The position numbers and the translations under genes were made by a program. Source: an uncultured Spirochaetaceae bacterium (GTDB lineage Bacteria; Spirochaetota; Spirochaetia; Treponematales; Treponemataceae). Taken from it: DNA of 35,897 nt. The notes under the pieces were generated by a model. The model did not search any database, was not told the origin of the DNA, and was given only the letters and a program-made list of their open reading frames with translations. Shown piece after piece: positions 7,037-15,890 of the stretch. Location of the stretch: NCBI GenBank assembly GCA_902766125.1, contig CACXCG010000057.1, positions 1 through 35,897 on the forward strand, in the 5' to 3' direction. The stretch's first letter is position 1. Every line of letters starts with the position of its first letter.

Positions 7037-10000
7037 TGTTCAGGATATCCAGGATATTCAGGATTTTGCATCTCTCAAAATAAAGCTTGCTTCTCCCGAT
7101 GACATTCGCAAATGGTCATACGGTGAAGTTAAAAAGCCCGAGACAATCAACTACCGCACGCTTCGTCCGGAGCGCGACGGTCTGTTCTGTGAAAAGATTT
7201 TCGGTACCACCAAAGAGTGGGAATGTTACTGCGGTAAGTTTAAGAGCATCCGTTACAAGGGTGTTATCTGTGACCGCTGTGGTGTTGAAGTTACTCACTT
7301 TAAGGTACGCCGCGAACGCACCGGTCACATTGAACTGGCAGCTCCGGTAAGCCACATCTGGTATTACCGCACTGTACCAAGCCGCATGGGTAAACTGCTG
7401 GATCTTCCTGTTGGAAGCCTGCGCTCAGTCCTGTACTACGAAAAGTACATCGTTATTGATCCGGGTGAAACCGACCTTGAAAAGATGCAGCTTCTTACCG
7501 AAGACGAATATCTTCAGGCACAGGAACGCTATGGCGGAGCATTTACCGCCAGCATGGGTGCTGAAGCAATCAAGACACTGCTTGAAAACCTTGACCTTGA
7601 TGCACTTGCAGCAGAACTGCGTGCAAAGATGATTGAAAAAGGTCCCAAGAGCGACAAGAACTTACTGCGCCGTATTGAAATCGTAGAAAACTTCCGCTCT
7701 TCTGGAAACAAGGCAAGCTGGATGATTCTTGACGTAATCCCCGTTATTCCGCCGGATCTTCGTCCTATGGTTCAGCTTGACGGTGGCCGCTTTGCAACTT
7801 CAGACTTGAATGATCTGTATCGTCGTGTTATTAACCGCAACAACCGTCTGCGCCGTCTGCAGGGGCTGTCTGCTCCCGATATCATCATCCGCAACGAAAA
7901 GCGCATGCTGCAGGAAGCAATTGACGCTCTGTTTGACAACAATAAACGTAAGCGTGTTGTAAAGGGTTCAGGTAACCGCCCGCTCAAATCAATCAGCGAT
8001 ATGCTTAAAGGTAAGCAGGGTCGTTTCCGCCAGAACCTGCTGGGTAAACGTGTTGACTACTCTGGACGTTCAGTTATCGTCGTTGGTCCTGAATTAAAGC
8101 TGTGGCAGTGCGGTCTTCCTACAAAGATGGCTCTTGAACTGTTTAAGCCGTTCATCATGAAAAAACTGGTGGACAAGGGCGTTGTATACAACATCAAAAA
8201 AGCAAAGATGCTGGTTGAAGGTGAAGCACCTGAAGTATTTGCAATTCTTGATGAAGTTGTGCGCGAACATCCCGTTATGCTTAACCGTGCTCCTACACTG
8301 CACCGTCTGGGTATTCAGGCATTTGAACCCGTACTGGTTCAGGGTAAAGCACTGAAACTGCACCCGCTTGCATGTAAGGCATTCAACGCTGACTTCGACG
8401 GTGACCAGATGGCTATTCACGTGCCGCTGACTCAGGCTGCTCAGATGGAATGCTGGGACCTGATGCTTTCTGCACGCAACCTGCTTGACCCCGCTAACGG
8501 TAACACAATCGTAGCTCCGTCTCAGGACATGGTTCTTGGTATCTACTATATGACAAGCATTAAACCCAATGCTAAGGGAACCGGCAAACTGTTCAGCTCA
8601 CCCGATGAAGTCCGCATGGCAGCTTCTACCGGTGCAATTGAATGGCAGGCACAGATTAAGATTCACAAGTCAGTGCTGGGTAAACCCGTTCACGCAGACA
8701 AAGAACCTGAAAACAAATATCTGCTTACTTCTGCAGGACGTCTTGCTTTCAACGAAGCAATGCCTGATGAAGTAGAGTTCTATAACGAACAGATGGGCGA
8801 CAAAAAGCTTAAGGCAATGATTGAGGAAGTCTATCACACTAAGGGTGCATGGCTTACCATTCAGATGCTGGATGCTATCAAAGCCTGCGGATACAAGAAT
8901 GCAACGTTCTACGGAGCAACGCTTTCTATGGACGACATTATTGTTCCGGAAGAAAAGACAGAGATGGTTGAAAAGGCAAATGCTGAAGTAGCAAAGATTG
9001 TTAATCAGTATTCTAACTCTCTTATTACTGCAGATGAACGCTATAAGCGCGTAACCGAAATCTGGGAACGCACAGACAAAGAACTGTCAGACAAGATGAT
9101 GGAGAATCTGGAAAAAGATAAGGACGGATTCAACACCTTCTACATGATGGCTATTTCTGGTGCTCGTGGTTCTAAGAAACAGATTTCTCAGCTGGCTGCA
9201 ATGCGCGGTTTGATGCAGAAGCCTAACGGTGACATTATTGAACTTCCTATTAAGGCAAACTTTAAGGAAGGTCTTTCGGTTATCGAATTCTTTATCTCAA
9301 CCAACGGTTGTCGTAAGGGTCTGTCGGATACCGCTCTTAAGACTGCAGACGCAGGTTACATGACACGCCGCCTGGTAGACGTAGCTCAGGATGTTGTTAT
9401 CAACGAAGAAGACTGCGGTACTATCAACGGTATTGACTACACTGCAATCAAAGACGGTGAAACTATTGTTGAATCTCTGGCATCACGCATTGCCGGTCAC
9501 TATTCAATCGAACGCGTACTTGATCCTGTTTCAGGAGAACTTCTGTGCGACGTTAACCAGTACATTGACACTGCTCTTGCAGCAAAAATTGACAAGGCTG
9601 GTGTAGAAAAAGTTAAGCTTCGTACAGTACTTACCTGCGAAAGCAAGCACGGTATCTGTATCAAATGTTACGGTAAAGACCTTGCACGCAACAAGATTGT
9701 AGAAATCGGTGAAGCAGTTGGAACCATTGCTGCTCAGTCAATCGGTCAGCCTGGTACACAGCTTACCCTGCGAACCTTCCATACTGGTGGTGCTGCAGAA
9801 ATGTCAACTCAGGATAACCACATTGTTATGAAGTATCCTGTTCTGATTAAGAGCATTACCGGTACCAACGTTCAGCTTAAAAACGGTGACCAGCTGTTTA
9901 CCCGTAAGGGTTACATGGTTTCTGCAAAGCTGTTCGACAGACAGGAAATCGGTAAGGGAAAAGTTCTGGCAGAAGACGGTGCACGCGTACGCAAAGGAAC

Positions 10001-11345
10001 ACCTATTCTGCACACTTCAACCGGTGATGTAAATGCTGTTGAAAGCGGACATGTATTTGTTCGTAACGGAGTTCTGTATCTGGCAAGTAATGATCAGAAG
10101 ACAGAAATCATCAACGGTTCTACTATCTATGCCAAGTTCCTTAAGGCAGATGTTGTTGCAGAAGCAGGTGAGCCAATCGGTGAATTTGACGCATATAACG
10201 AACCGATTATTGCAGAAGGTAAGGCTAACGAAACCGGCTATGTTCACTTCGAAGACATCATTCCTGATGCAACTCTGGAGGAACATATTGATGCTGCAAC
10301 CGGTAACAAGGAACGCGTTATTTCTGACCTGCACCTCGATGTACGTCAGCCGCGCATTCTGGTAACCGATGAAGACGGTAACGAAAAGGGAAGCTACTAT
10401 CTGCCTACCGGTGCAATCCTTCTGGTAGAAGACAAGCAGCAGATTCATCCTGGTGTCCGCCTTGCAAACATTCCTAAGGCAGCTGCAAAAGCTAACGATA
10501 TTACGCTGGGTCTTCCCCGTGTTTCTGAACTGTTTGAAGCACGCAGACCTAAGTCACTTGCTGTTCTTGCACAGATTACCGGTGTTGTTAAGTTTGGCAA
10601 AATTGTCAAGGCAAAACGCACTATTCTGGTTGAGGACGACTACGGCGAGCAGTACACACACCTTATCCCGATGACCAAGCGTCTTCTGGTACGTGACGGT
10701 GACCGTGTAGAAGCCGGTGAGCCCATGTGTGACGGCGCAATTGACCCGCACGACATTCTTGCCATTCTGGGTGAAAATGCACTGCAGGAATTCCTGCTTG
10801 ACGAAATCCAGTCAGTGTACCGTGCTCAGGGTGTAAAGATTAACGACAAGCATATCGGTATTATTATCCGCCAGATGCTTAAGAAAGTCGAAGTCGTTGA
10901 TGTTGGTGATACCCGCTTTATCTACGGACAGCAGGTAGACAAATATCATTTCCACGAAGAAAATGCACGTGTTATTGAAGAAGGTGGTAAACCCGCAGTT
11001 GCACGCCCCATGTTCCAGGGAATTACGAAGGCTGCCCTTGCAACCGACTCGTTTATTTCTGCATCTTCATTCCAGGAAACAACCCGCGTTCTTACCAATG
11101 CTGCAATCGCTGGTTCTGTGGACCACCTGCGCGGCCTGAAAGAGAACGTCATTATTGGACACATGATTCCTGCCGGTACCGGTATGCGCCGCTATCACAA
11201 GGTAAAGCTGTCTGACTCTTCTGCAGCAGACCTTGATGCAAAGATGAATGAAATCCTTGAACAGCGCAAACTGGAACACGAGCGTGAGATGATGATGGAA
11301 GAGGCTTCTGCTTCTAACATGGATTCCATGCTTGATGAAGACTAA
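7029..11345 (+). CDS. rpoC: DNA-directed RNA polymerase subunit beta'
   Basis: The product is 1438 residues. It carries the Mg-binding active-site loop [12 protein letters not shown], with Asp455, Asp457 and Asp459. The N-terminal zinc site uses Cys66, Cys68, Cys81 and Cys84. A second zinc site is seen in [16 protein letters not shown] with an upstream cysteine. The start ATG at 7029 lies inside the rpoB end and has AAGGAGGAC just upstream; a longer in-frame extension to 6999 would ignore this site. Residues 3-12 ([10 protein letters not shown]) come from three near-identical 9-base units at 7041-7067, which look like a recent local triplication. Spacing and overlap imply coupled rpoB-rpoC translation. 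Confidence 0.98.
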   Translation: MRDVQDIQDIQDFASLKIKLASPDDIRKWSYGEVKKPETINYRTLRPERDGLFCEKIFGTTKEWECYCGKFKSIRYKGVICDRCGVEVTHFKVRRERTGHIELAAPVSHIWYYRTVPSRMGKLLDLPVGSLRSVLYYEKYIVIDPGETDLEKMQLLTEDEYLQAQERYGGAFTASMGAEAIKTLLENLDLDALAAELRAKMIEKGPKSDKNLLRRIEIVENFRSSGNKASWMILDVIPVIPPDLRPMVQLDGGRFATSDLNDLYRRVINRNNRLRRLQGLSAPDIIIRNEKRMLQEAIDALFDNNKRKRVVKGSGNRPLKSISDMLKGKQGRFRQNLLGKRVDYSGRSVIVVGPELKLWQCGLPTKMALELFKPFIMKKLVDKGVVYNIKKAKMLVEGEAPEVFAILDEVVREHPVMLNRAPTLHRLGIQAFEPVLVQGKALKLHPLACKAFNADFDGDQMAIHVPLTQAAQMECWDLMLSARNLLDPANGNTIVAPSQDMVLGIYYMTSIKPNAKGTGKLFSSPDEVRMAASTGAIEWQAQIKIHKSVLGKPVHADKEPENKYLLTSAGRLAFNEAMPDEVEFYNEQMGDKKLKAMIEEVYHTKGAWLTIQMLDAIKACGYKNATFYGATLSMDDIIVPEEKTEMVEKANAEVAKIVNQYSNSLITADERYKRVTEIWERTDKELSDKMMENLEKDKDGFNTFYMMAISGARGSKKQISQLAAMRGLMQKPNGDIIELPIKANFKEGLSVIEFFISTNGCRKGLSDTALKTADAGYMTRRLVDVAQDVVINEEDCGTINGIDYTAIKDGETIVESLASRIAGHYSIERVLDPVSGELLCDVNQYIDTALAAKIDKAGVEKVKLRTVLTCESKHGICIKCYGKDLARNKIVEIGEAVGTIAAQSIGQPGTQLTLRTFHTGGAAEMSTQDNHIVMKYPVLIKSITGTNVQLKNGDQLFTRKGYMVSAKLFDRQEIGKGKVLAEDGARVRKGTPILHTSTGDVNAVESGHVFVRNGVLYLASNDQKTEIINGSTIYAKFLKADVVAEAGEPIGEFDAYNEPIIAEGKANETGYVHFEDIIPDATLEEHIDAATGNKERVISDLHLDVRQPRILVTDEDGNEKGSYYLPTGAILLVEDKQQIHPGVRLANIPKAAAKANDITLGLPRVSELFEARRPKSLAVLAQITGVVKFGKIVKAKRTILVEDDYGEQYTHLIPMTKRLLVRDGDRVEAGEPMCDGAIDPHDILAILGENALQEFLLDEIQSVYRAQGVKINDKHIGIIIRQMLKKVEVVDVGDTRFIYGQQVDKYHFHEENARVIEEGGKPAVARPMFQGITKAALATDSFISASSFQETTRVLTNAAIAGSVDHLRGLKENVIIGHMIPAGTGMRRYHKVKLSDSSAADLDAKMNEILEQRKLEHEREMMMEEASASNMDSMLDED

Positions 11346-11353
11346 AAAGTGGC

Positions 11354-11378
11354 TCCCCTCTTGACGCACAGGAGGGGA
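11354..11378 (+). terminator. Hairpin after rpoC, weak U-tract
   Basis: TCCCCTC at 11354-11360 pairs with GAGGGGA at 11372-11378, a GC-rich 7-bp stem extended by one G-U pair. It is followed by ATTCACTAAAAT rather than a T run, so it would be a poor intrinsic terminator. It may protect the rpoBC 3' end. It overlaps a candidate rpsL promoter. Confidence 0.4.
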
Positions 11379-11390
11379 ATTCACTAAAAT
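11361..11390 (+). promoter_or_regulatory. Candidate sigma70-type promoter for rpsL-rpsG
   Basis: TTGACG at 11361-11366 and TAAAAT at 11385-11390 are separated by 18 bases. The predicted start of transcription is near 11397, giving about 60 bases of leader before rpsL. The -35 box lies in the loop of the rpoC 3' hairpin. The match to consensus is good but not tested. Confidence 0.5.
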
Positions 11391-11456
11391 AGTCGAACTT
11401 ATTTGTTATCTTGTCCGAGAGTGCTGCTCGGCATAAAGAAATAGGAGAAAAGGCCG

Positions 11457-11831
11457 ATGCCTACAATTAATCAGTTGATTCGTAAAGGTCGTCAGACGTC
11501 AGCGAACAGAACTAAGGCCCCCGCACTTCAGTCCTGCCCGCAGAAACGTGGTGTTTGTACACGCGTTATGACAATGACACCCAAAAAGCCGAACTCTGCA
11601 CTTCGTAAGATTGCCCGTGTTCGCTTAAGCAATGGAATTGAAGTTACTGCATACATTCCTGGAATTGGACATAACCTGCAGGAACACTCAGTTGTACTTG
11701 TTCGTGGTGGTCGTGTAAAGGACCTTCCTGGTGTTCGCTACCACATTATCCGCGGTACCAAAGATACTCTTGGTGTTGATGGCCGCAAACGTGCCCGTTC
11801 TAAGTACGGTGCAAAGAAACCCAAGGCATAA
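11457..11831 (+). CDS. rpsL: 30S ribosomal protein S12
   Basis: The product is 124 residues, the standard S12 size. S12 lies at the decoding centre and controls accuracy. The hallmark [20 protein letters not shown] is present with Lys43 intact, and the [18 protein letters not shown] loop keeps the lysine equal to E. coli Lys88. These are the usual streptomycin-resistance positions, so the sequence predicts a streptomycin-sensitive ribosome at S12. The start ATG at 11457 follows AGGAGAAAAGGCCG. Fifteen bases separate it from rpsG. Confidence 0.97.
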   Translation: MPTINQLIRKGRQTSANRTKAPALQSCPQKRGVCTRVMTMTPKKPNSALRKIARVRLSNGIEVTAYIPGIGHNLQEHSVVLVRGGRVKDLPGVRYHIIRGTKDTLGVDGRKRARSKYGAKKPKA

Positions 11832-11846
11832 TAAGGAGGTTACACT

Positions 11847-12317
11847 ATGGGAAGACATAAGAAATCAGTTAACCGTCCGATTATGCCGGATGAGAAATAC
11901 AACAGCGTGGTCGTTACTAAGTTCGTTACCCGCATGATGCTGGACGGAAAGAAACAGACCTGCCTTAACATTGTTTATGATGCTCTTGATAAGCTCAAGG
12001 GTAAGACCGACAAGGATCCTCTCGAAGTATTCCTGAAGGCTCTGGACAATGTAAAACCTGTAGTAGAAGTAAAGAGCCGCCGCGTTGGTGGTGCAACATA
12101 TCAGGTACCTATCGAAATTCGTGATGGTCGCCGTGAAGCACTGGCTATGCGCTGGATGATTACTGCTGCACGCAGCCGCTCAGGTCACGGTATGGCAGAA
12201 ACGCTTGCCGCTGAACTGCTGGATGCATACAACAATACGGGTACTGCCTACAAGAAGAAGGAAGATACCCACAAGATGGCAGAAGCAAACAAAGCATTTG
12301 CACACTACCGCTGGTAG
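11847..12317 (+). CDS. rpsG: 30S ribosomal protein S7
   Basis: The product is 156 residues, as usual for S7, the primary binder that nucleates the 30S head and contacts E-site tRNA and mRNA. It begins [20 protein letters not shown] and has the conserved [12 protein letters not shown] and [12 protein letters not shown] segments; the C-terminal helix ends [17 protein letters not shown] upstream sets the ATG at 11847. A strong terminator follows. In many bacteria fusA comes next; here that slot holds a decayed, unrelated gene. Confidence 0.97.
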   Translation: MGRHKKSVNRPIMPDEKYNSVVVTKFVTRMMLDGKKQTCLNIVYDALDKLKGKTDKDPLEVFLKALDNVKPVVEVKSRRVGGATYQVPIEIRDGRREALAMRWMITAARSRSGHGMAETLAAELLDAYNNTGTAYKKKEDTHKMAEANKAFAHYRW

Positions 12318-12337
12318 AATATCTGCTGTTTTATACC

Positions 12338-12380
12338 CCTCCTGTACAAGTGTACAACATGTTACAGGAGGTTTTTTTTT
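12338..12380 (+). terminator. Intrinsic terminator after rpsG
   Basis: CCTCCTGTA at 12338-12346 pairs perfectly with TACAGGAGG at 12363-12371, followed directly by nine T residues. This is a textbook Rho-independent terminator and marks the end of the secE-to-rpsG block. The right arm contains AGGAGG, nine bases before codon GTA at 12381, so it may once have served as the ribosome binding site of the gene that is now a relic. Confidence 0.9.
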
Positions 12381-13668
12381 GTAAAAAAAGTCCTTACAAT
12401 AAATCCCGAATTATGTATTGGCTCCGGTCACTGTATACAGGCCTGTGAACACGGTGCCCGTCACGGTATAGATGATACCGAAGCTTTCTTTGCAGCCCTT
12501 AAATCAAAAGAGCGTCTGGTTGCAATTGTTGCTCCTGCCATTGCCGCAAACTTTAAAGGAAAAGATCTTCAGTTTAACGGCTGGCTTAAATCAATTGGTG
12601 TAGAAGCAGTATTTGATGTTGGCTTTGGTGCAGAGCTTACTACAAAATCGTATGTTGAATATCTGAAGAAAAATAATCCTCAGTTGGTAATTTCTCAGCC
12701 GTGTCCCGCACTGGTGTCATGGATTGAATTATACCATCCGGAACTGATTCCGTTCCTGTCTCCTGCAGACAGTCCTATGGCTCATACGGTTGCAATGATC
12801 CGCAAATTCTGAGTTCTCTGTCTGAATATTTTAAGGAGCACAATATTAACTTGTCTTCTTTCTCTCCGGTGGAATATGACAATCCGCTTGCAGAACGGGG
12901 TGTGCTGTATTCTACTCCGGGAGGACTGTTGCGTACGGCAGAGCGTTTTGTTCCGTGAATTGGAAAAAAGACCCGCAAAATCGAAGGCTATCCGCTGGTG
13001 TACGAATATCTTGAACAGCTGGCAAACGATGTCATCAACAAGAAAAAGCCTGCATATCAGCTGATCGACTGTCTTAACTGTGAAAAAGGCTGTAACTGCG
13101 GTGCGGGAACTGTAAATCAGGAAATGCCGCTTGATGAACTTGAAGGCTATGTCGAAGAACGCATGAAAAACCGTGTCGCTGCCTGGATGCTTCTCAGACT
13201 AACGTCAATTCGCTGGTTTCGGTCACCGAAGAAATGAGCCAGAGTGTAGAGACGTCTTCTTCTGCGGTTGAAGAACTGATTGGTAACATTACTTCTATTA
13301 ATAACCTGCTTAATTCAAACTTTAAGGTTGTTGCAGGTGAAATCCGTAAACTGGCAGAAAATTCAAGCAAAGAGACCAAGTCAATTGACGAGGTTTTACA
13401 CTCAATGAAAGTGCTGGTTGATTCTATTTCTGAAAAAATCGGTGTGGTTGCACGGGAATTTGATTCTATTGTTACGCTGTCAGCTCAGGTAAAAATGCAG
13501 GAAGACCTGGTTCAGAATGCGGTTACCGAACAGAGTAACGGAAGTGCGCTGCTTATGACCAATATTTCTGAAATGAAGGATGTTCAGGCGTCTCTGTCTG
13601 ATGCAGCCGAAAAACTGAAGCTGGAAATGGATGAAATTAAGGTTACGATGAGTAATCTGGAAGTGTAA
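12381..13668 (+). pseudogene. Decayed [FeFe]-hydrogenase-like sensor / chemoreceptor fusion
   Basis: Four coding pieces read as one broken protein. Piece A (12381-12812) has a ferredoxin-like motif CIGSGHCIQAC, in which serine replaces the second cysteine, then hydrogenase-core text including FGAELTTKSY and ISQPCPALVSW. It ends in TGA. Piece B (12812-12955, another frame) resumes at LSEYFKEHNINLSSF and ends RTAERFVP before TGA at 12956, where the reading frame is otherwise intact and a Gly codon (GGA) would be expected. Piece C continues in that frame with NCEKGCNCGAGT, an H-cluster-like cysteine motif. Piece D (another frame, from about 13180 to 13668) is a methyl-accepting signalling coiled coil with VVAGEIRKLAENSSKET. 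No start codon exists: GTA stands at 12381. The segment between A and B and the receptor hairpin tip are missing. Related intact proteins are thought to sense H2; this copy cannot make that protein. Confidence 0.85.
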
Positions 13669-13689
13669 ATTCCGTATGAAATTTGTGAC

Positions 13690-13738
13690 TTTTTTTGCAT
13701 TTTTCCGCAGAAAGGTCTTGCAATAAAATGCGAAAAAG
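13690..13738. repeat. Inverted repeat around the distal tuf promoter
   Basis: Positions 13690-13703 (seven T then GCATTTT) can pair with 13725-13738 (AAAATGC then GAAAAAG) over 14 bp with two G-T pairs. The -35 box TTGCAA lies in the unpaired centre and the right arm fills the promoter spacer. It could be an operator, a terminator of the upstream relic, or chance in AT-rich DNA. Confidence 0.35.
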
Positions 13739-13746
13739 TATATAAC
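13718..13746 (+). promoter_or_regulatory. Strong candidate sigma70-type promoter, distal to tuf
   Basis: TTGCAA at 13718-13723 and TATAAC at 13741-13746 are separated by the ideal 17 bases. Transcription would start near 13752. The same TTGCAA/17-base layout occurs at the livH promoter in this window. No protein gene begins within the next 460 bases, so the promoter must drive either a small RNA or a very long tuf leader. Confidence 0.6.
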
Positions 13747-13751
13747 TTCAC

Positions 13752-14058
13752 TACTATGCTTTCTTCTTTGGGGGCATAGTGTCTAGATGTTTGCAGGTAT
13801 GCAGGCAGGTTCTTTGTAATGCTGGGCAGACAGTTTTTTTTACTGTCTGGTGGGTTCCGTAAAGTCAGCTGGTATCAGCTTTCAGGAATCAGCACCTGTT
13901 TGCTTGGGTTGTGTCGTTGGCACTTCCTTCTGTAAGGGCAAATCGGAGTCCCGGCTGGTCTACCGCTCGGTGGACAAAGTTCCGAGATGCCAGACCGGTC
14001 ATCAGTTGGATGATGGCGATAGGTGGTACCGGACAGCTGCTTCGACAGTAAGAAGCAG
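13752..14058 (+). ncRNA. Candidate structured RNA upstream of tuf
   Basis: This stretch follows a strong promoter and is richer in G and C than its flanks. Hairpins include CTATGC 13754-13759 with 13774-13779; CAGACAGT 13827-13834 with 13842-13849; a 9-bp stem 13951-13959 with 13989-13998 (one bulged A) enclosing CTACC/GGTGG; TCATC 13999-14003 with GATGA 14009-14013; and CTGCTTC 14037-14043 with GAAGCAG 14052-14058. TCGGA 13943-13947 can also pair with TCCGA 13981-13985, crossing the 9-bp stem as a pseudoknot or alternative fold. CAGCTG at 13866 and 14034 could close the domain. It lacks the signature sequences of RNase P RNA, tmRNA and SRP RNA. Whether it is a separate RNA or part of the tuf leader is open. 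Confidence 0.4.
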
Positions 14059-14138
14059 AATAGTTTAGTCCGTTTACTTTTACTCTATTGTCGTCTCTTG
14101 TTTTGTGAAAAGTGTGTATGCGAATGTGCCACTAGTCT

Positions 14139-14166
14139 TTGACGGTGTCATATTCTGGCTTAAAGT
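14139..14166 (+). promoter_or_regulatory. Candidate proximal tuf promoter
   Basis: TTGACG at 14139-14144 and TAAAGT at 14161-14166 are separated by 16 bases. The start would fall near 14173, leaving a leader of about 48 bases. That leader holds a small hairpin (CAGGA 14191-14195 with TCCTG 14198-14202, flanked by GCC/GGC) directly before the AAGGAG ribosome binding site. If used, this promoter makes the upstream structured RNA independent of tuf. Confidence 0.5.
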
Positions 14167-14220
14167 GCAGCACATTAAAATAATACGCCGCAGGAAATCC
14201 TGTAAGGCAAGGAGAAAATC

Positions 14221-15408
14221 ATGGCAAAGGAAGAGTTCAAAAGAACTAAACCTCACATGAACGTTGGTACCATTGGTCACGTTGACCACGGTAAGACTAC
14301 CCTTTCTGCAGCTATCACAACTTATTGTGCAAAGAAGTACGGTGACAAGCTGCTCAAGTACGACGAGATTGACAATGCTCCTGAGGAGAAAGCTCGTGGT
14401 ATCACCATTAACAGCCGCCACCTTGAGTATCAGTCAGACAAGCGCCACTACGCTCACATTGACTGCCCGGGACACGCTGACTATGTTAAGAACATGATCA
14501 CTGGTGCTGCTCAGATGGATGGTGCAATTCTCGTTGTTTCTGCACCTGACTCTGTTATGCCTCAGACAAAAGAGCACTTGCTGCTGGCTCGCCAGGTTGG
14601 TGTTCCCAAGATCATCGTATTCCTGAACAAGATTGACCTGGTTGACGATCCTGACCTGGTTGAACTGGTTGTTGAAGAAGTTAAAGACACCCTCCAGGGT
14701 TATGGCTTCTCTGCTGACACACCAATCATTAAGGGTTCTGCATTTAAGGCTCTTAACGAATCTGACAATCCTGAAAACACAAAGTGTATCGAAGAACTGC
14801 TGGCTACTATGGACAGCTGGTTTGACGATCCTGTTCGCGACGAACAGAAACCTTTCCTTATGCCTATCGAAGACATCTTCACCATTTCTGGACGTGGTAC
14901 TGTTGTTACCGGTCGTATCGAACGTGGTGTTGTTAAGATGGGTGATCCTGTTGAAATCGTTGGTATCCGCCCGACAGCTTCTTCTACTGTTACCGGTATC
15001 GAAATGTTCAACAAGACACTGAACGAAGGTATGGCTGGTGATAACGCTGGTATCCTTCTCCGTGGTGTTGAAAAGAAAGATGTTATCCGCGGTCAGGTTC
15101 TGGCTGCTCCTGGAAGCATCCACCCCCACACAAAGTTCGAAGCACAGATTTACGTTCTGTCAAAGGAAGAAGGCGGACGCCACAGCCCGTTCTTCTCTGG
15201 CTATCGTCCCCAGTTCTACTTCCGCACTACAGACATCACTGGTACTGTAAACCTGGAAGCTGGTGTTGACATGGTAAAACCCGGTGACAACGTTAAGATC
15301 ATCGGTGAACTGATTCACCCGATCGCTATGGACGAAGGTCTGAAGCTTGCTATCCGCGAAGGTGGACACACTATCGCATCTGGTCAGGTTACCAAGATCA
15401 TCGAATAG
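14221..15408 (+). CDS. tuf: Elongation factor Tu
   Basis: The product is 395 residues, standard for EF-Tu, the GTPase that delivers aminoacyl-tRNA to the ribosome. The G domain shows GHVDHGKT at residues 19-26, the switch I stretch [26 protein letters not shown] and the guanine-specificity motif NKID. Domains 2 and 3 follow in normal order, ending VTKIIE. The start ATG is preceded by AAGGAG at 14209-14214. The gene stands at the head of the S10 cluster, as in other spirochaetes; fusA is not in the window. A hairpin separates it from rpsJ. Confidence 0.98.
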   Translation: MAKEEFKRTKPHMNVGTIGHVDHGKTTLSAAITTYCAKKYGDKLLKYDEIDNAPEEKARGITINSRHLEYQSDKRHYAHIDCPGHADYVKNMITGAAQMDGAILVVSAPDSVMPQTKEHLLLARQVGVPKIIVFLNKIDLVDDPDLVELVVEEVKDTLQGYGFSADTPIIKGSAFKALNESDNPENTKCIEELLATMDSWFDDPVRDEQKPFLMPIEDIFTISGRGTVVTGRIERGVVKMGDPVEIVGIRPTASSTVTGIEMFNKTLNEGMAGDNAGILLRGVEKKDVIRGQVLAAPGSIHPHTKFEAQIYVLSKEEGGRHSPFFSGYRPQFYFRTTDITGTVNLEAGVDMVKPGDNVKIIGELIHPIAMDEGLKLAIREGGHTIASGQVTKIIE

Positions 15409-15421
15409 TTTAAGATGACGG

Positions 15422-15455
15422 ACAGAGGTTGTGCTTTTTGTACAGCCTCTGTTTG
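15422..15455 (+). terminator. Hairpin between tuf and rpsJ
   Basis: Positions 15422-15432 pair with 15442-15452 over 11 bp with one G-U pair. Only a short T-containing stretch (GTTTGTCCC) follows, so full termination is unlikely. It fits an attenuator or stabilising structure that lets tuf message outnumber the ribosomal protein message. This role is inferred. Confidence 0.55.
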
Positions 15456-15476
15456 TCCCGTTTATAGGAGTAAATG

Positions 15477-15785
15477 ATGGCAAACGGCAAGATTCGTGTA
15501 AGCCTTCGCGCTTTTGACGTAGCGCTTATCGATCAGAGTGCAAAAGACATCGTGCAGCAGGTACAGAAGGCTGGTGCAAAGGTTTCAGGACCTATCCCCC
15601 TTCCAACCAGAATCAACAAGGTCACTGTTCTGCGTTCAGTTTTTGTTAACAAGAAATCACGCGAGCAGTTTGAGATGCGCACACACAAGCGTCTCATCGA
15701 CATTCTTGACCCCAGTACAGAAGTGATGGAATCACTGATGAAGCTGGAACTTCCTGCAGGTGTTGCAGTAGAAATCAAGCAGTAA
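15477..15785 (+). CDS. rpsJ: 30S ribosomal protein S10
   Basis: The product is 102 residues, the normal S10 length. S10 is part of the 30S head and also the NusE partner of NusB/NusG in antitermination and transcription-translation coupling. It has [29 protein letters not shown] and the conserved RTHKRLIDI segment. Two adjacent ATGs exist (15474 and 15477). The second lies at better spacing from AGGAG at 15466-15470 and gives the family N-terminus, so I chose it. It opens the S10 operon. Confidence 0.96.
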   Translation: MANGKIRVSLRAFDVALIDQSAKDIVQQVQKAGAKVSGPIPLPTRINKVTVLRSVFVNKKSREQFEMRTHKRLIDILDPSTEVMESLMKLELPAGVAVEIKQ

Positions 15786-15890
15786 GGTTGCGTTGCGGCT
15801 GCTGCTTAAAATAAACGGTAACGGTCCCCTTGGATCGGGGATGGCGGCCGAGGAATATCACAAAAGATATTCCATGTAAGGAGTATTCAG
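15786..15890 (+). promoter_or_regulatory. Folded rpsJ-rplC spacer
   Basis: Two hairpins fill this 105-base gap: TCCCC 15825-15829 with GGGGA 15837-15841, and a perfect 8-bp stem GGAATATC 15852-15859 with GATATTCC 15866-15873, just before the rplC ribosome binding site AAGGAG. Ribosomal protein gaps elsewhere in this operon are 0-30 bases, so the size is notable. In E. coli, L4 controls the S10 operon through a leader before rpsJ; a displaced equivalent here is only a guess. Confidence 0.4.

Noticed and set aside
12775..12978. Minus-strand open frame within the relic
   Set aside because: The opposite strand gives clear hydrogenase-like text, and this frame has no recognisable features.
12381..13668. 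Sequencing error as the cause of the broken hydrogenase-receptor gene
   Set aside because: Single-base errors could explain a frameshift or stop, but not the missing segments in both modules, the absent start codon and the lost cysteine together. True decay fits better; reads should still be checked.
13752..14058. RNase P RNA, tmRNA, SRP RNA or a known riboswitch
   Set aside because: The GAGGAAAGTCC core of RNase P, the tag frame and tRNA-like end of tmRNA, and the conserved SRP loop are absent. 6S RNA could not be fully excluded, but no single long bulged hairpin is seen.
13850..14068. 72-residue open frame upstream of tuf
   Set aside because: No ribosome binding site at the start, no recognisable domain, odd Cys/Ser-rich composition; the DNA is better explained as a folded RNA.
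14434..15129. Long minus-strand open frame opposite tuf
   Set aside because: Typical shadow of a highly biased tuf sequence, with no independent support.
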